64,000 nucleotides of DNA from Margaritispora aquatica (taxonomy: Eukaryota > Ascomycota > Leotiomycetes > Helotiales > Discinellaceae): contig VJWN01000001.1 of NCBI GenBank assembly GCA_007644065.1, positions 2,928,340-2,992,339 of the forward strand, in the 5' to 3' direction. Below the pieces are notes generated by a model, which was not told the DNA's origin, searched no databases, and saw nothing but the letters and a program-made list of their open reading frames with translations. Numbering within the stretch: position 1 is the stretch's first letter; every line of letters starts with the position of its first letter. The translations under genes and the position numbers were made by a program. This document shows, in pieces, positions 55,828 to 64,000 of this stretch.

Positions 55828-58675
55828 ATGGCTGAGCAGGAGGAAGATTTCAGTTCTTTGCCATTGCCGGATCGATTTCAACACAAGGTAGGCACAGAAA
55901 TACCCCTCCTTGTTAAGTGCAAACGGATTGACTGAACTTCGCTAGGCATGGAAAGTTCGCAAAGCAGCCTACGAAGACGCCGCGAAGCAATTCGAAGTTA
56001 CACCTGACGAACACGACCCTGCCTTTCGACCATTCGTGCAAGACGGATCATTGTGGAAGGGAGCAGTAGCAGATTCAAATGTGGCAGCACAGCAAGAGGG
56101 TATAGCGGCATTATGTGCCTTTCTAAAATTTGGTGGTCGAGAAGGATGCACTAGGTATGCTCGAGCGGCAGTCTTTACAATCAATTTGTCTAACACCCTT
56201 CAGAACGAGAAGTCATACGATTACAGCGCTAGCTGAAAAGGGCTTGTCGTCAACTAGAGCATCAACCAAGGCATCCGCCTTGGAGGCCATCCTGTTATAC
56301 GTCGAATTAGATAACGCAGTTCCGATCATTGAAGAATTATTGCCAGTTCTCGCCAACAAGCAGCCCAAGGTGGTAGCCGCTACTTTGGCTTCGTTAACAG
56401 CCATATACCATAATTATGGTTGTAAGACGGTGGATCCGAAGCCGGCCCTCAAGATATTGCCAAAAGCCTTTGGGCATGCCGATAAAAATGTACGAGCGGA
56501 AGCAACAAATCTTGCTGTGGAGTTTTACAGATGGCTGAGGGAAGCAATGAAGCCGATGTTCTGGGGTGAACTTAAGCCAACCCAGCAATCAGAAATGGAG
56601 GCTCAATTCGAAAAAATTAAATCCGAGCCGACGCCAAAACAAGAAAGATTTCTGCGGTCGCAGCAAGCGGCGATGGCACGAGCGCCACCTCCTGGTGCTG
56701 CTGCTGCTGAGGAGGAGGGAGAATTGGAAGAAGAGCCTGTCGAAATTGATGCTTTCGATTTGGCGGAACCACAAGACGTGTTATCCAAAGTTTCACCCGA
56801 TTTCTCTGAACAGCTAGCTTCTTCGAAGTGGAAAGAAAGAAAAGATGCGCTTGAAGCTCTATTTGGAGTTCTGAACGTACCTCGAATCAAAGACGGCGAC
56901 TATGGCGAGATCACTCGAGGCATTGCAAAATCGATGAAAGATGCAAATGTGGCTGTGGTTGTCCAAGCGGCTCAGTGTCTTGAAGTGCTCGCTAAAGGAC
57001 TAAGGAAGCCATTCGGCAAGTACCGTTCGGTTGTGACGGGTCCTGTCTTGGAAAAGCTCAAGGAGAAGAAAGTGGCAGTTTCTGAGGCTCTGGGAGCTGC
57101 TCTGGATCAAGTATTCCTTGCGACAAACCTAACGGATAACCTGGAGGAAATTCTTGAATTTTTGAAACACAAAAATCCCTCGGTCAAAGAGGGAACCATG
57201 AAGTTTTTGATTCGATGTCTACGAACAACACGAGAAGCACCTTCTAAACCCGAAGTGGCTTCTATTGTCGAAGCCGCGAAGAAACTGCTTGCGGAATCTA
57301 GCGAGGGACTGCGATCTGGTGGAGCTGAAGTATTGGGAACGATTATGAAGATCATGGGTGAGCGAGCGATGGGCCCTCATTTGGAAGGTTTGGATGATAT
57401 TCGAAAGACTAAGATCAAGGAGTACTTCGATGTGGCAGAGGTTAAAGCTAAGGATAAGCCAAAGCCACCTCCCGTGGTTGCAGCTCGTGTAGCCCCAGCA
57501 GCAGCACCTCGAAAGACCGCACCCAAGAAACCTGCGGCTGCGAAGAAGGCCCCACCAGCCGCAAGCATTTACGCCCAAGAAGCTCCTTTGGCACCTCAAC
57601 CCACCGCCAGAAGTGCTCCTGGCACCAAGCTTGGCGCACCCAAAGCTTCCGGTATGGCAGCTCCCGGAGCTGGTCTCAAAGCACCTATTAAGCGGGCATT
57701 GGCTGGACCTGGCGGCGCTGCACCGCCAACTTTAGCATCGCCTCGTCGTCAAGTAGCAGCAAGGCCTCCCACTCCTGAAGAGGAGCCTCCTGCTGCTCCA
57801 CGTCCAGGACTTGGTCGTGGTCTCGCAGGCCGGTCTCTTACTGCCAAAGCGCCTGCTCTTGCGCCAACACCTTCCATTTCACCGCCGCCTAGCTCTGGGT
57901 TCAATGCTGTTGAAAGGGCTGAACTAGAGGAGTTGCGACTTGATAAAGATCGCTTATTGCGTCAATGTGATGATCTTCGTCAGGAGAGATCCCGACTCAA
58001 TTCTGAAGTTCAGGAATTAAAAAATCAAAATGCTCAACTCATCGAAGATCATACAAGAGATGTCCTCTCTATTAAAGCCAAGGAAACACAGCTTGTCCGG
58101 GCAAGATCGGATGCTGAATCTGCAGAGGCTATGTGCGGACAGCTGAGGAGAGAGATGGAGAGATTGAAGCGTGCACTCACCACCGCTGAGCGAGTCAACA
58201 GTCCTCCAGCGATGAGTCCATCTCGAGACGGGCCAAATGAGGAGCCTGGCATTTATCGCGATACTGGAATGTATAGCTCCGTACCTGAGAACGCTAGAGC
58301 AACCTACAACTCTCGATCTCGCATGTCATTTACATCCACTCTTAGCGAGGAGAAAGAGAATGGGGTTGATATTCACGCTCAGTATGGCCGGAATAAGCTC
58401 AGTCCTGACTTAGGACGCAATGGACGAGACAGCGCAGCGAGCGGAAGTGCTGGCAGAAACAGTCCAGCACCGACTTATAGGAGTGAGAGGGCCAGAGATA
58501 CAAATAATGGCGGAGTTACAAATGGACAAGGCGTGGAAAGCTGGAAGAGAGCAGCCGAAGTGACAAGTGCTCTTAAACTGAAAATTGAGCAGATGAAGGT
58601 TAGTTCGCCAGTATTTCATATATAGCAATCACTAACATATTTCTACAGGCCCGGCAAGGTCTCACGAGACCTTGA
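55828..58675 (+). CDS. Microtubule polymerase of the XMAP215/Dis1/Stu2 family, 896 aa
   Basis: TOG-domain protein that adds tubulin at microtubule plus ends and works at kinetochores and spindle poles. Exons 55828..55887, 55946..56154, 56204..58598 and a 27-nt last exon 58649..58675 give 896 aa. TOG1 (about 1-235) starts with LPLPDRFQHKAWKVRKAAYE, and TOG2 (about 275-500) with LASSKWKERKDALEALFGVL; two TOG domains is the fungal norm. A long Ala/Pro/Lys-rich linker (microtubule-binding, about 510-690) contains KKPAAAKKAPPAAS. A coiled coil follows (about 695-800; ELEELRLDKDRLLRQCDDLR, LNSEVQELKNQNAQLIEDHT), which would dimerise the protein. A final helix with EVTSALKLKIEQMKARQGLT forms the partner-binding end. 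Equivalent to S. pombe Alp14 and yeast Stu2. Confidence 0.92.
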
Positions 58676-59065
58676 TGAGAGTTGTAAATATTAATGAAAC
58701 ATGTTCTCTGGGTAAGAATCGTAACGAGCATTCTTGGCGTAGGGTCTGGGCATTCGGTGTTTATGTTCACTCCTTGGGCAGGAGCTGGGATGGATTGGCA
58801 TTATAACCCCCTTTTTAAGTATGAAGTATGAAGTTTATGTTTCACAGTTGTTTACCACAATGCAGAGTTTTCGGGGCGCAAAGTCGTCTCCGATCTTCCC
58901 CGTGCAGTTAACATACTGGAGTGGTGACACTGCTGGTTTTTGGTCACCGAATCTATTTTTATGAGTTGTCAAGGAGTGGGTGATCTTGCTCGAAATGAAG
59001 CTCGTGACGAGTTACAATATGGCTCAACCGCAAAATTATAGCTCGCGGTAAAAGTTTTGGGGATT

Positions 59066-59098
59066 TTGGTTGGTTGGTTGGTTGGTTGGTCGGTTGGT
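59066..59098. repeat. TTGG tetranucleotide repeat
   Basis: About eight units of GGTT with one C interruption, downstream of the TOG-protein gene. Confidence 0.85.
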
Positions 59099-59800
59099 CT
59101 GGGCGAATGGCGATGATGGGCGGACTGCGGGCAGAAAGCAGGACGACTAGAGCAGATGGTGGGCTCGGCAGGAGAGCCGAGAGCGGGTGGATAGGGGTAA
59201 GCGAGAATACCTTATTTTGGGAAAGTGATGGTGTGAATTGCTAACTTGTTGTTGATTTGCTAGTGTGAGGTTTCGGATTTTGTATACTCTTTAGGAGCTT
59301 TGATGAGGCTTCTCTATAGCCATTGCACTTAAATTGAAGTACGAATACCTTATTGGCCTAAGCTTTTGAAGCTTAAAACCATCATATACCAAACAGCAAA
59401 AAGTCGCACGAGCAAGACGTGTACTTTTATCTCGAAACTCAAGCCCGGACGCACGCTATGTATTCCGGCTCCCTATTCTCACACCACTCACCCAGCCGAG
59501 CTCCCGTCTCTTCCATGATTTAATCCCAGCTTCCTGCATTCGAGCCGCACCAGCCACTAAGCGAGGGTGGGTGCATCGACCAGTGAGCGAACATGACGGA
59601 CCACAAACAAGACAGTATGACGTGTGGCTGAGCACTGATGTAACGGCGTCAATTTCTCGATTGGGACAAGGATGTTCGACTCGCCGTGAAGCTGCATGGC
59701 ATTTCCTCTTCTCCACGTTTCAGGCTGATTACCCCTTCGTATTAACTAACGACATTTTGATTGGGAATACGGATTAAGGAATTATATTCCATAGGAGATG

Positions 59801-59836
59801 ACAATATCAATCCAATATCAATCCAATCCAATCCAA
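59801..59836. repeat. ATCAATCCA/ATCCA short tandem repeat
   Basis: Units of AATATCAATCC followed by AATCC repeats. A looser copy with TCCAATCCATTCCAATCC lies at about 59951-59982. Confidence 0.7.
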
Positions 59837-60485
59837 AAGAGTGCAGCTCGTCCATGTTCTTGCTTGGCTACAAAGAAGTTTCTTCTACAGTATTTCTCAT
59901 GCAAGGTGGGCGGCACAAACAAGCTCAAAGCAGGGTGTTTACCTAACTTATGTCCAATCCATTCCAATCCAACCCAACCTAATCATGCTTTGACAAAGCG
60001 AAAGTTCCAAGGCGATCTGGGGGATAATCAGGATCAGAGAAGTCAACACTGAAGGATGATGTATAAATTATGGATCCATGATGACACCTCTGCCCTGACA
60101 ATACTCGTACAGGCCCCGATCCACCCTGTACGAGCTTACCACCTTATGATGCATCCAAGCGGATCTTTTTGGTTCTCGAGTCTGGATTGGGACAACCAAC
60201 AAACAACCAACCGGCCTTGGTTCGCATGGACAAATGAAAGCTCTTGGTGAGATTCGGCGCAACCTTTGCCCTTCTTCCTGCACTCCTGATCTTTCCTCTC
60301 TTTTCATTTTCCAGACGATGTTTTACAGTTTGCTCCATCAGTCCTGTGTTCTAGTTTGCTAGCTCGGGCAATACGATCTATTTCCTGTGTATTTGGGTTT
60401 GATTTTATGCTAGTTCTATTTCAAGTTTTGCCACTGTTCCCCTGCTATTTTCTGTGCTGTGTGGTGTCCAGTGGTGCTGGGCAAG

Positions 60486-62105
60486 ATGATCTCCCTTAGG
60501 AACAGATACGTGCTCTACGCTGCGGTAGCGTCGCTGTTCCTACTATTCACAACTTTCTTCATGCACCAAGGTCGCGTCGGCATCGAGACGATCATTCCAA
60601 TCGTGGGGGAGAAAGAACCAGCGAAGCCAGAGCCTTACCGGCCTAGATACAAGAATGCTACCAACACGAAGAGTCTTCCCATCGTTGACAACTTCCCACT
60701 CGCATCTTTGGCGCATTCACCTGCCGACTTACCCAACATTCCCATCTGGAACACCCCACCAACTCCGCATATCAAGGAGAGCACACCTATCTTCATAGGC
60801 TTCACGAGAAACTGGAGAATTTTGCAGCAAGTGGTAGTCTCTTACATCACGGCAGGATGGCCAGCGGAGGATATATACGTGGTTGAGAACACAGGTGTGA
60901 TGAGCAGTAACAAGAATGGCCTGCTCTCACTCCAAAACCCCTTCTTCCTCAACCACACGCGACTCGCCGTCCTCGGTGTGAACGTGGTCGTGACACCCAC
61001 ACTGCTCACCTTTGCCCAGCTCCAGAACTTCTACATCTACCACGCGATCCAGCAGAACTGGGAACACTTCTTCTGGTCACACATGGACGTCGTAGCTGTG
61101 TCGTACGAGGATCGCTACGTCGAGAAGCACCCCGACATCAAGCCCGACCACGACTACAGCGACTTCGTCTCCGTGTACGGGAACTGCGTCGGTGCTTTGC
61201 GCTCCGTTCTAACTCCAGATAGCACCACCGGACGCAAGAAGCGCTGGGCGCAGCGCTTCTTCTCGTATGACCGTCTTGCGCTCGTGAATGTTGAGGCGTT
61301 TTTGGAGGTCGGCGCGTGGGATACCCTGATCCCGTTTTATATGACGGATTGCGATATGCATGCGCGTCTCGAGATGGCGGGGTTCGTGGTCGAGGAGGTC
61401 CCCGCGGGAATGGTGTTTGATGTCGCGAGCTCGTTAGAGGATTTAGTCGTGTTGTATAGGCATACTGGACCTGGGATTCCGGAGGCGGATTGGAAGGATC
61501 CGAATGCCGTTGTCGAGGAGCCGAAGGCAGAGGAGAAAGGGAAGAAGGAGAGTAAGGAGAAGAGAGAGGCCGTTCCGGCGAATCAGACGGCTACGGCTAT
61601 GTATGTGGATGAATCTGCTGGGAAGGCAGAGGTCAAGAAATCCGATGCGTCGGATTTCTTGACATTGACACATTCCTCACCAGTAGCCGTTACCACGAAA
61701 CCAACAACCAATCAACCCTCCCCCCCGCCAAAAACGAACCCACTGAAAGTCTCGCCTCTCACCATCCCCTCCAAACATCCCGTAACATCTCCCTACAAAC
61801 CCGACCTCCCCGCCTCCCCTCTTTTCTTCGCGCTCAAGCGTCACCTCGACGGGATGCAAGGCTCGAAAGGTGCCTCAGCGCGTGGGCGCAACACATGGCA
61901 GTCGCGGCAGACCGGAGGCCAAGGGGATCCATTCTATCGCAACCCAGAGGGCTTTGAAACCGGTATTGCGATGACGATCGAGCATGGAAGGAGGGTGTAT
62001 GCGGAGAAATGGGGACATAGGGATTGCGATATTGCGCCGTTGGGGATGAGGCCTAGTGATGCGTGGGATGTGTATCATGATTGGGAACCGATACCTGTTG
62101 CGTAG
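60486..62105 (+). CDS. Type II membrane protein, glycosyltransferase-like, 539 aa
   Basis: Single exon, 539 aa. The N-terminus has a short cytoplasmic Arg-containing stretch and one membrane anchor, YVLYAAVASLFLLFTTFFMH (about residues 8-27), the layout of Golgi glycosyltransferases. The luminal part has a nucleotide-sugar-transferase look: IFIGFTRNWRILQQVVVSYI then GWPAEDIYVVENTG, FFWSHMDVVAVS (acidic pair in a DxD-like position), VNVEAFLEVGAWDTLIPFYM, then TDCDMHARLEMAGFVVEEVP. The last third has an unusual low-complexity Lys/Glu then Pro/Thr/Ser-rich insert (about 345-450) before a conserved-looking end with CDIAPLGMRPSDAWDVYHDW. I recognise the general type, common in pezizomycotine genomes, but not a named CAZy family. 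The ATG at 60486 was preferred over 60459 because the anchor follows it at the usual distance. Confidence 0.7.
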   Translation: MISLRNRYVLYAAVASLFLLFTTFFMHQGRVGIETIIPIVGEKEPAKPEPYRPRYKNATNTKSLPIVDNFPLASLAHSPADLPNIPIWNTPPTPHIKESTPIFIGFTRNWRILQQVVVSYITAGWPAEDIYVVENTGVMSSNKNGLLSLQNPFFLNHTRLAVLGVNVVVTPTLLTFAQLQNFYIYHAIQQNWEHFFWSHMDVVAVSYEDRYVEKHPDIKPDHDYSDFVSVYGNCVGALRSVLTPDSTTGRKKRWAQRFFSYDRLALVNVEAFLEVGAWDTLIPFYMTDCDMHARLEMAGFVVEEVPAGMVFDVASSLEDLVVLYRHTGPGIPEADWKDPNAVVEEPKAEEKGKKESKEKREAVPANQTATAMYVDESAGKAEVKKSDASDFLTLTHSSPVAVTTKPTTNQPSPPPKTNPLKVSPLTIPSKHPVTSPYKPDLPASPLFFALKRHLDGMQGSKGASARGRNTWQSRQTGGQGDPFYRNPEGFETGIAMTIEHGRRVYAEKWGHRDCDIAPLGMRPSDAWDVYHDWEPIPVA

Positions 62106-62787
62106 GTTGAGATGAGAGTAAAGTGAGGAGTTGAAGGGGAAGGAAGGGGAGGGGGAAATGTGGTGTGGATATGGCTTGTTTCCGCGTTTGAGCATACAGA
62201 TGTTTTGGAAAGGATACCGAAAAGTGTAAGATGAATACTCTGTTTTACTCATATATTAGCCTCTAGTGTGTACAGTACTTACGAGGAATATTTCCACTGT
62301 TGGTTACGGTAGGATGGCGTTGATGGATGACAGACAGACAGACAGACAGACAGATGACAGGTTTGGGTCATATGATTGAAGTAGAATACGAATGAATACC
62401 AGGCTAAGAGCCATGTTTGAATACTGGGTTCGTTTGAGAGATAAGGTTTTGTTGAAGTTTGATGTAAGCTAGTAAGGTAGTACAAGGTAACTAGTGACAC
62501 CTCTTTCTAATGGGCTTGTAAGCGAGATGTGCATATGGTGTACAAGGAGAAGGTGAGAATAAATGAAGATGTGTTTCGGTGCTCTGTGGAAGAATACATC
62601 AAATTCCGCTACCCTTCATATGAGTTTTGAAGAGTTTAGTCTCTAAGTGCATAGCTAAAGCCTACAGATTTGTAAGATGCTGTTTCTATACGCTATTCAT
62701 TCATTCATGTCATCGTGAATTCGTCTCAAACGACAAAACATAGCTTTTCTCTAAATCTCCTCCTCTCTACACAACCACCAACAAACC
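62106..62787. other. Convergent 3' region with ACAG repeat
   Basis: 682 bp between the stops of the glycosyltransferase-like and oxygenase genes. It contains a (CAGA)n tract at 62331-62354. No gene seen. Confidence 0.5.
62331..62354. repeat. CAGA tetranucleotide repeat
   Basis: Six perfect CAGA units in a 3' intergenic region. Confidence 0.9.
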
Positions 62788-63998
62788 TCAGTACGCCCCC
62801 TCATCAACCGTCAACGCTAGCCGGTCCAACACATACTGGCCCGCCGCAATAGGCGGGAACTTCGCCTCCTCGCCCTCCGCCAAACACCCGGGCAGCGTCT
62901 GAACAACCTCATCATAATTGATGCTAAAGAACAGCGGCACCGAATACCTCTCCCGATCCGTGCGATTCACAACCCGATGCACAGTACTCTTGTACCGTCC
63001 ATTGGTCCACCGCATCAGGAAATCAGCCACGTTGACCACGATCCCATCTTCCACCGGCGTGGCTGCGATCCAGTGCCCGCCGTCCGGGGAGAGGATCTCG
63101 AGGCCGGGCGTGGAGGATTGGAGCAGCAGCGTGAAGCACTCGTAGTCGGTGTGTGCGCCCAATCCGAGGTCGTCGGTTGCGGAGGGGAGAGTAGAGGGGT
63201 GCGTCGCGGGTGGATAGCGGATGAAGCGCGCGATCCCGCCGGGGTGGGTGGTCATGGGATCGAAGTAGGTTTCGGGGAGGGAGAGGGAGAGTGCGAAGAG
63301 GCGGAAGAGGTGCCGGGAGAGTTGGAGGACCTGTTTTATGTCAGTATCATACTACACATCGCTTACTGCCCCGCTTAGCGAGGAGGAAGTAGACGGCGAC
63401 ATACATGACCATAATACTCCTTAACGCCCTCATAAAACCCCGGAAGCTCCTCTTCGCTCGGCCAAAGATTCACATCTTTCGCCTCCGGTACGCCATCGAG
63501 CTCCACATACTTCCCGTCGCCGCCGCTGGGATCAAGCCCAGTCTCATAGCCCCAATTGAACGCCTCCTTGGTCTCCTTGCCCTCATCCAGCATATTGACC
63601 GTCGAGAACGCGGCTGGTTCGTAACCCCGGAAGTATTTCGACTGCCGCATGTGCAGCTTCTCCTTGCTTTCCTGCGATAGCTCGTGGAAGAAGCGCTGTG
63701 CGAGATGCAGGATTGAGTTGAGGGTCTTGGGGGGGATGCCGTGCCCAACGATGTAGAAGAAGCCAATGGTTGTGCAGGCGGTGTAGATTTCGTCTGCGAC
63801 GGCTTGCCGTGCAGCCAGGGAGGAGGAGAAGGACGGAGTGAGGTCAATGAGCGGGATGCTGCTGAGTGAGGCGGTGTTGATGCTCGTGGTTGTCGTGGTG
63901 GAGTTTAGGCGTGCATCGAGGTATTCTTGAGCGGAAAGAGCGGCGGCTCTGGAGTCTGAGACTGCCGGGGGAGGGGGCGCTGTCGTCGCCATGATCAT
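62788..63998 (-). CDS. 2-Oxoglutarate/Fe(II) dioxygenase, isopenicillin-N-synthase-like, about 378 aa
   Basis: Non-heme iron oxygenase of the 2OG-FeII_Oxy/DIOX_N class. Exons 63998..63405 and 63330..62788 give 378 aa, or 376 from the second ATG at 63992. DIOX_N region: SIPLIDLTPSFSSSLAARQA, then TTIGFFYIVGHGIP, and FFHELSQESKEKLHMRQSKY followed by FRGYEPA. Catalytic core in exon 2: LGLGAHTDYECFTLLLQ gives the HxD pair, STVHRVVNRTDRERYSVPLF gives the distal His and the 2OG-binding RxS, and GGHWIAATPVEDGIVVNVAD the intervening strands. Similar fungal proteins act in secondary metabolism or on small carboxylates and flavonoids; the substrate here is unknown. The start lies two bases from the window edge, so an upstream exon is not excluded. 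Confidence 0.88.
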
Positions 63999-64000
63999 AT

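Larger units (their letters stand above)
58676..60485. other. 1.8-kb intergenic region with simple repeats
   Basis: 3' side of the TOG gene, then the promoter of the glycosyltransferase-like gene. It contains a TTGG repeat (59066-59098) and two ATCCA/CCAAT-rich tracts (59801-59836 and 59951-59982). Open frames at 59456-60338 overlap on both strands and look like chance. The last 180 bp are T/C-rich leader. Confidence 0.5.

Noticed and set aside
1..64000. tRNA genes, rRNA, CRISPR arrays, or intact transposons
   Set aside because: Scanned by eye for tRNA B-box-like GGTTCGAATCC sequences, regular spaced repeats and transposase or reverse-transcriptase motifs; none found. A tRNAscan-SE and repeat-library search would be decisive.

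Overview
The window is nuclear DNA of a filamentous ascomycete (Pezizomycotina, possibly a leotiomycete; the class is an inference). The evidence is short GT-AG introns of about 45-160 bp with CTAAC/CTGAC-like branch points, a gene roughly every 2 kb, three Zn2Cys6 regulators, a HET-domain protein, two PTH11-type membrane proteins, a cyanovirin-N homolog and several fungal transporters. I see no bacterial, plasmid or viral backbone, and no tRNA, rRNA or CRISPR array. Gene models were spliced by eye. In every complete spliced model the exon lengths sum to a multiple of three.

Layout. 1-5.3 kb: 5' end of an amino-acid permease (off the left edge), a Zn2Cys6 regulator, a p-hydroxylaminobenzoate lyase-like gene and a divergent MDR oxidoreductase. 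6-10 kb: an orphan Cys-containing small ORF, a cyanovirin-N homolog with a 24-nt exon, and an AhpD/CMD-like gene. 10.8-14.6 kb: a MYND protein converging on a second Zn2Cys6 regulator. 15.3-19.5 kb: dolichol kinase, a stop-interrupted ORF and a five-exon Nudix hydrolase with a 16-nt exon. 20.5-28.3 kb: a third Zn2Cys6 regulator, a sugar transporter and an eight-exon APC permease. 29.6-34.1 kb: a PTH11-like receptor, a GNAT acetyltransferase and a Yos9/OS-9 lectin ending in KDEL. 37.2-43.1 kb: a C2H2 regulator after a 3.1-kb gene-free stretch, then a second PTH11-like gene. 45.6-49.5 kb: a HET protein, a decayed oligopeptide-transporter fragment and a DJ-1/PfpI protein. 50-58.7 kb: a conserved block of TFIP11/Ntr1-like spliceosome factor, PAC1/LIS1 and a Stu2/XMAP215-like TOG protein, the last two head to head. 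60.5-64 kb: a type II membrane glycosyltransferase-like protein and a 2OG-Fe(II) oxygenase.

Functional themes. Dolichol kinase (lipid carrier for N-glycosylation) and Yos9 (glycan reader for ER-associated degradation) both act in the ER glycoprotein pathway, although they are not adjacent. PAC1 and the TOG protein both act at microtubule plus ends and share a 955-bp divergent promoter. The left arm looks accessory: a regulator, a small aromatic-catabolism-type lyase and an oxidoreductase lie together. Nothing here is clearly an undescribed system. The most useful leads are the possible hydroxylaminobenzoate mini-cluster, the stop-interrupted ORF beside dolichol kinase, the OPT relic, the three very small exons and a foldback-like repeat near 7.8 kb.
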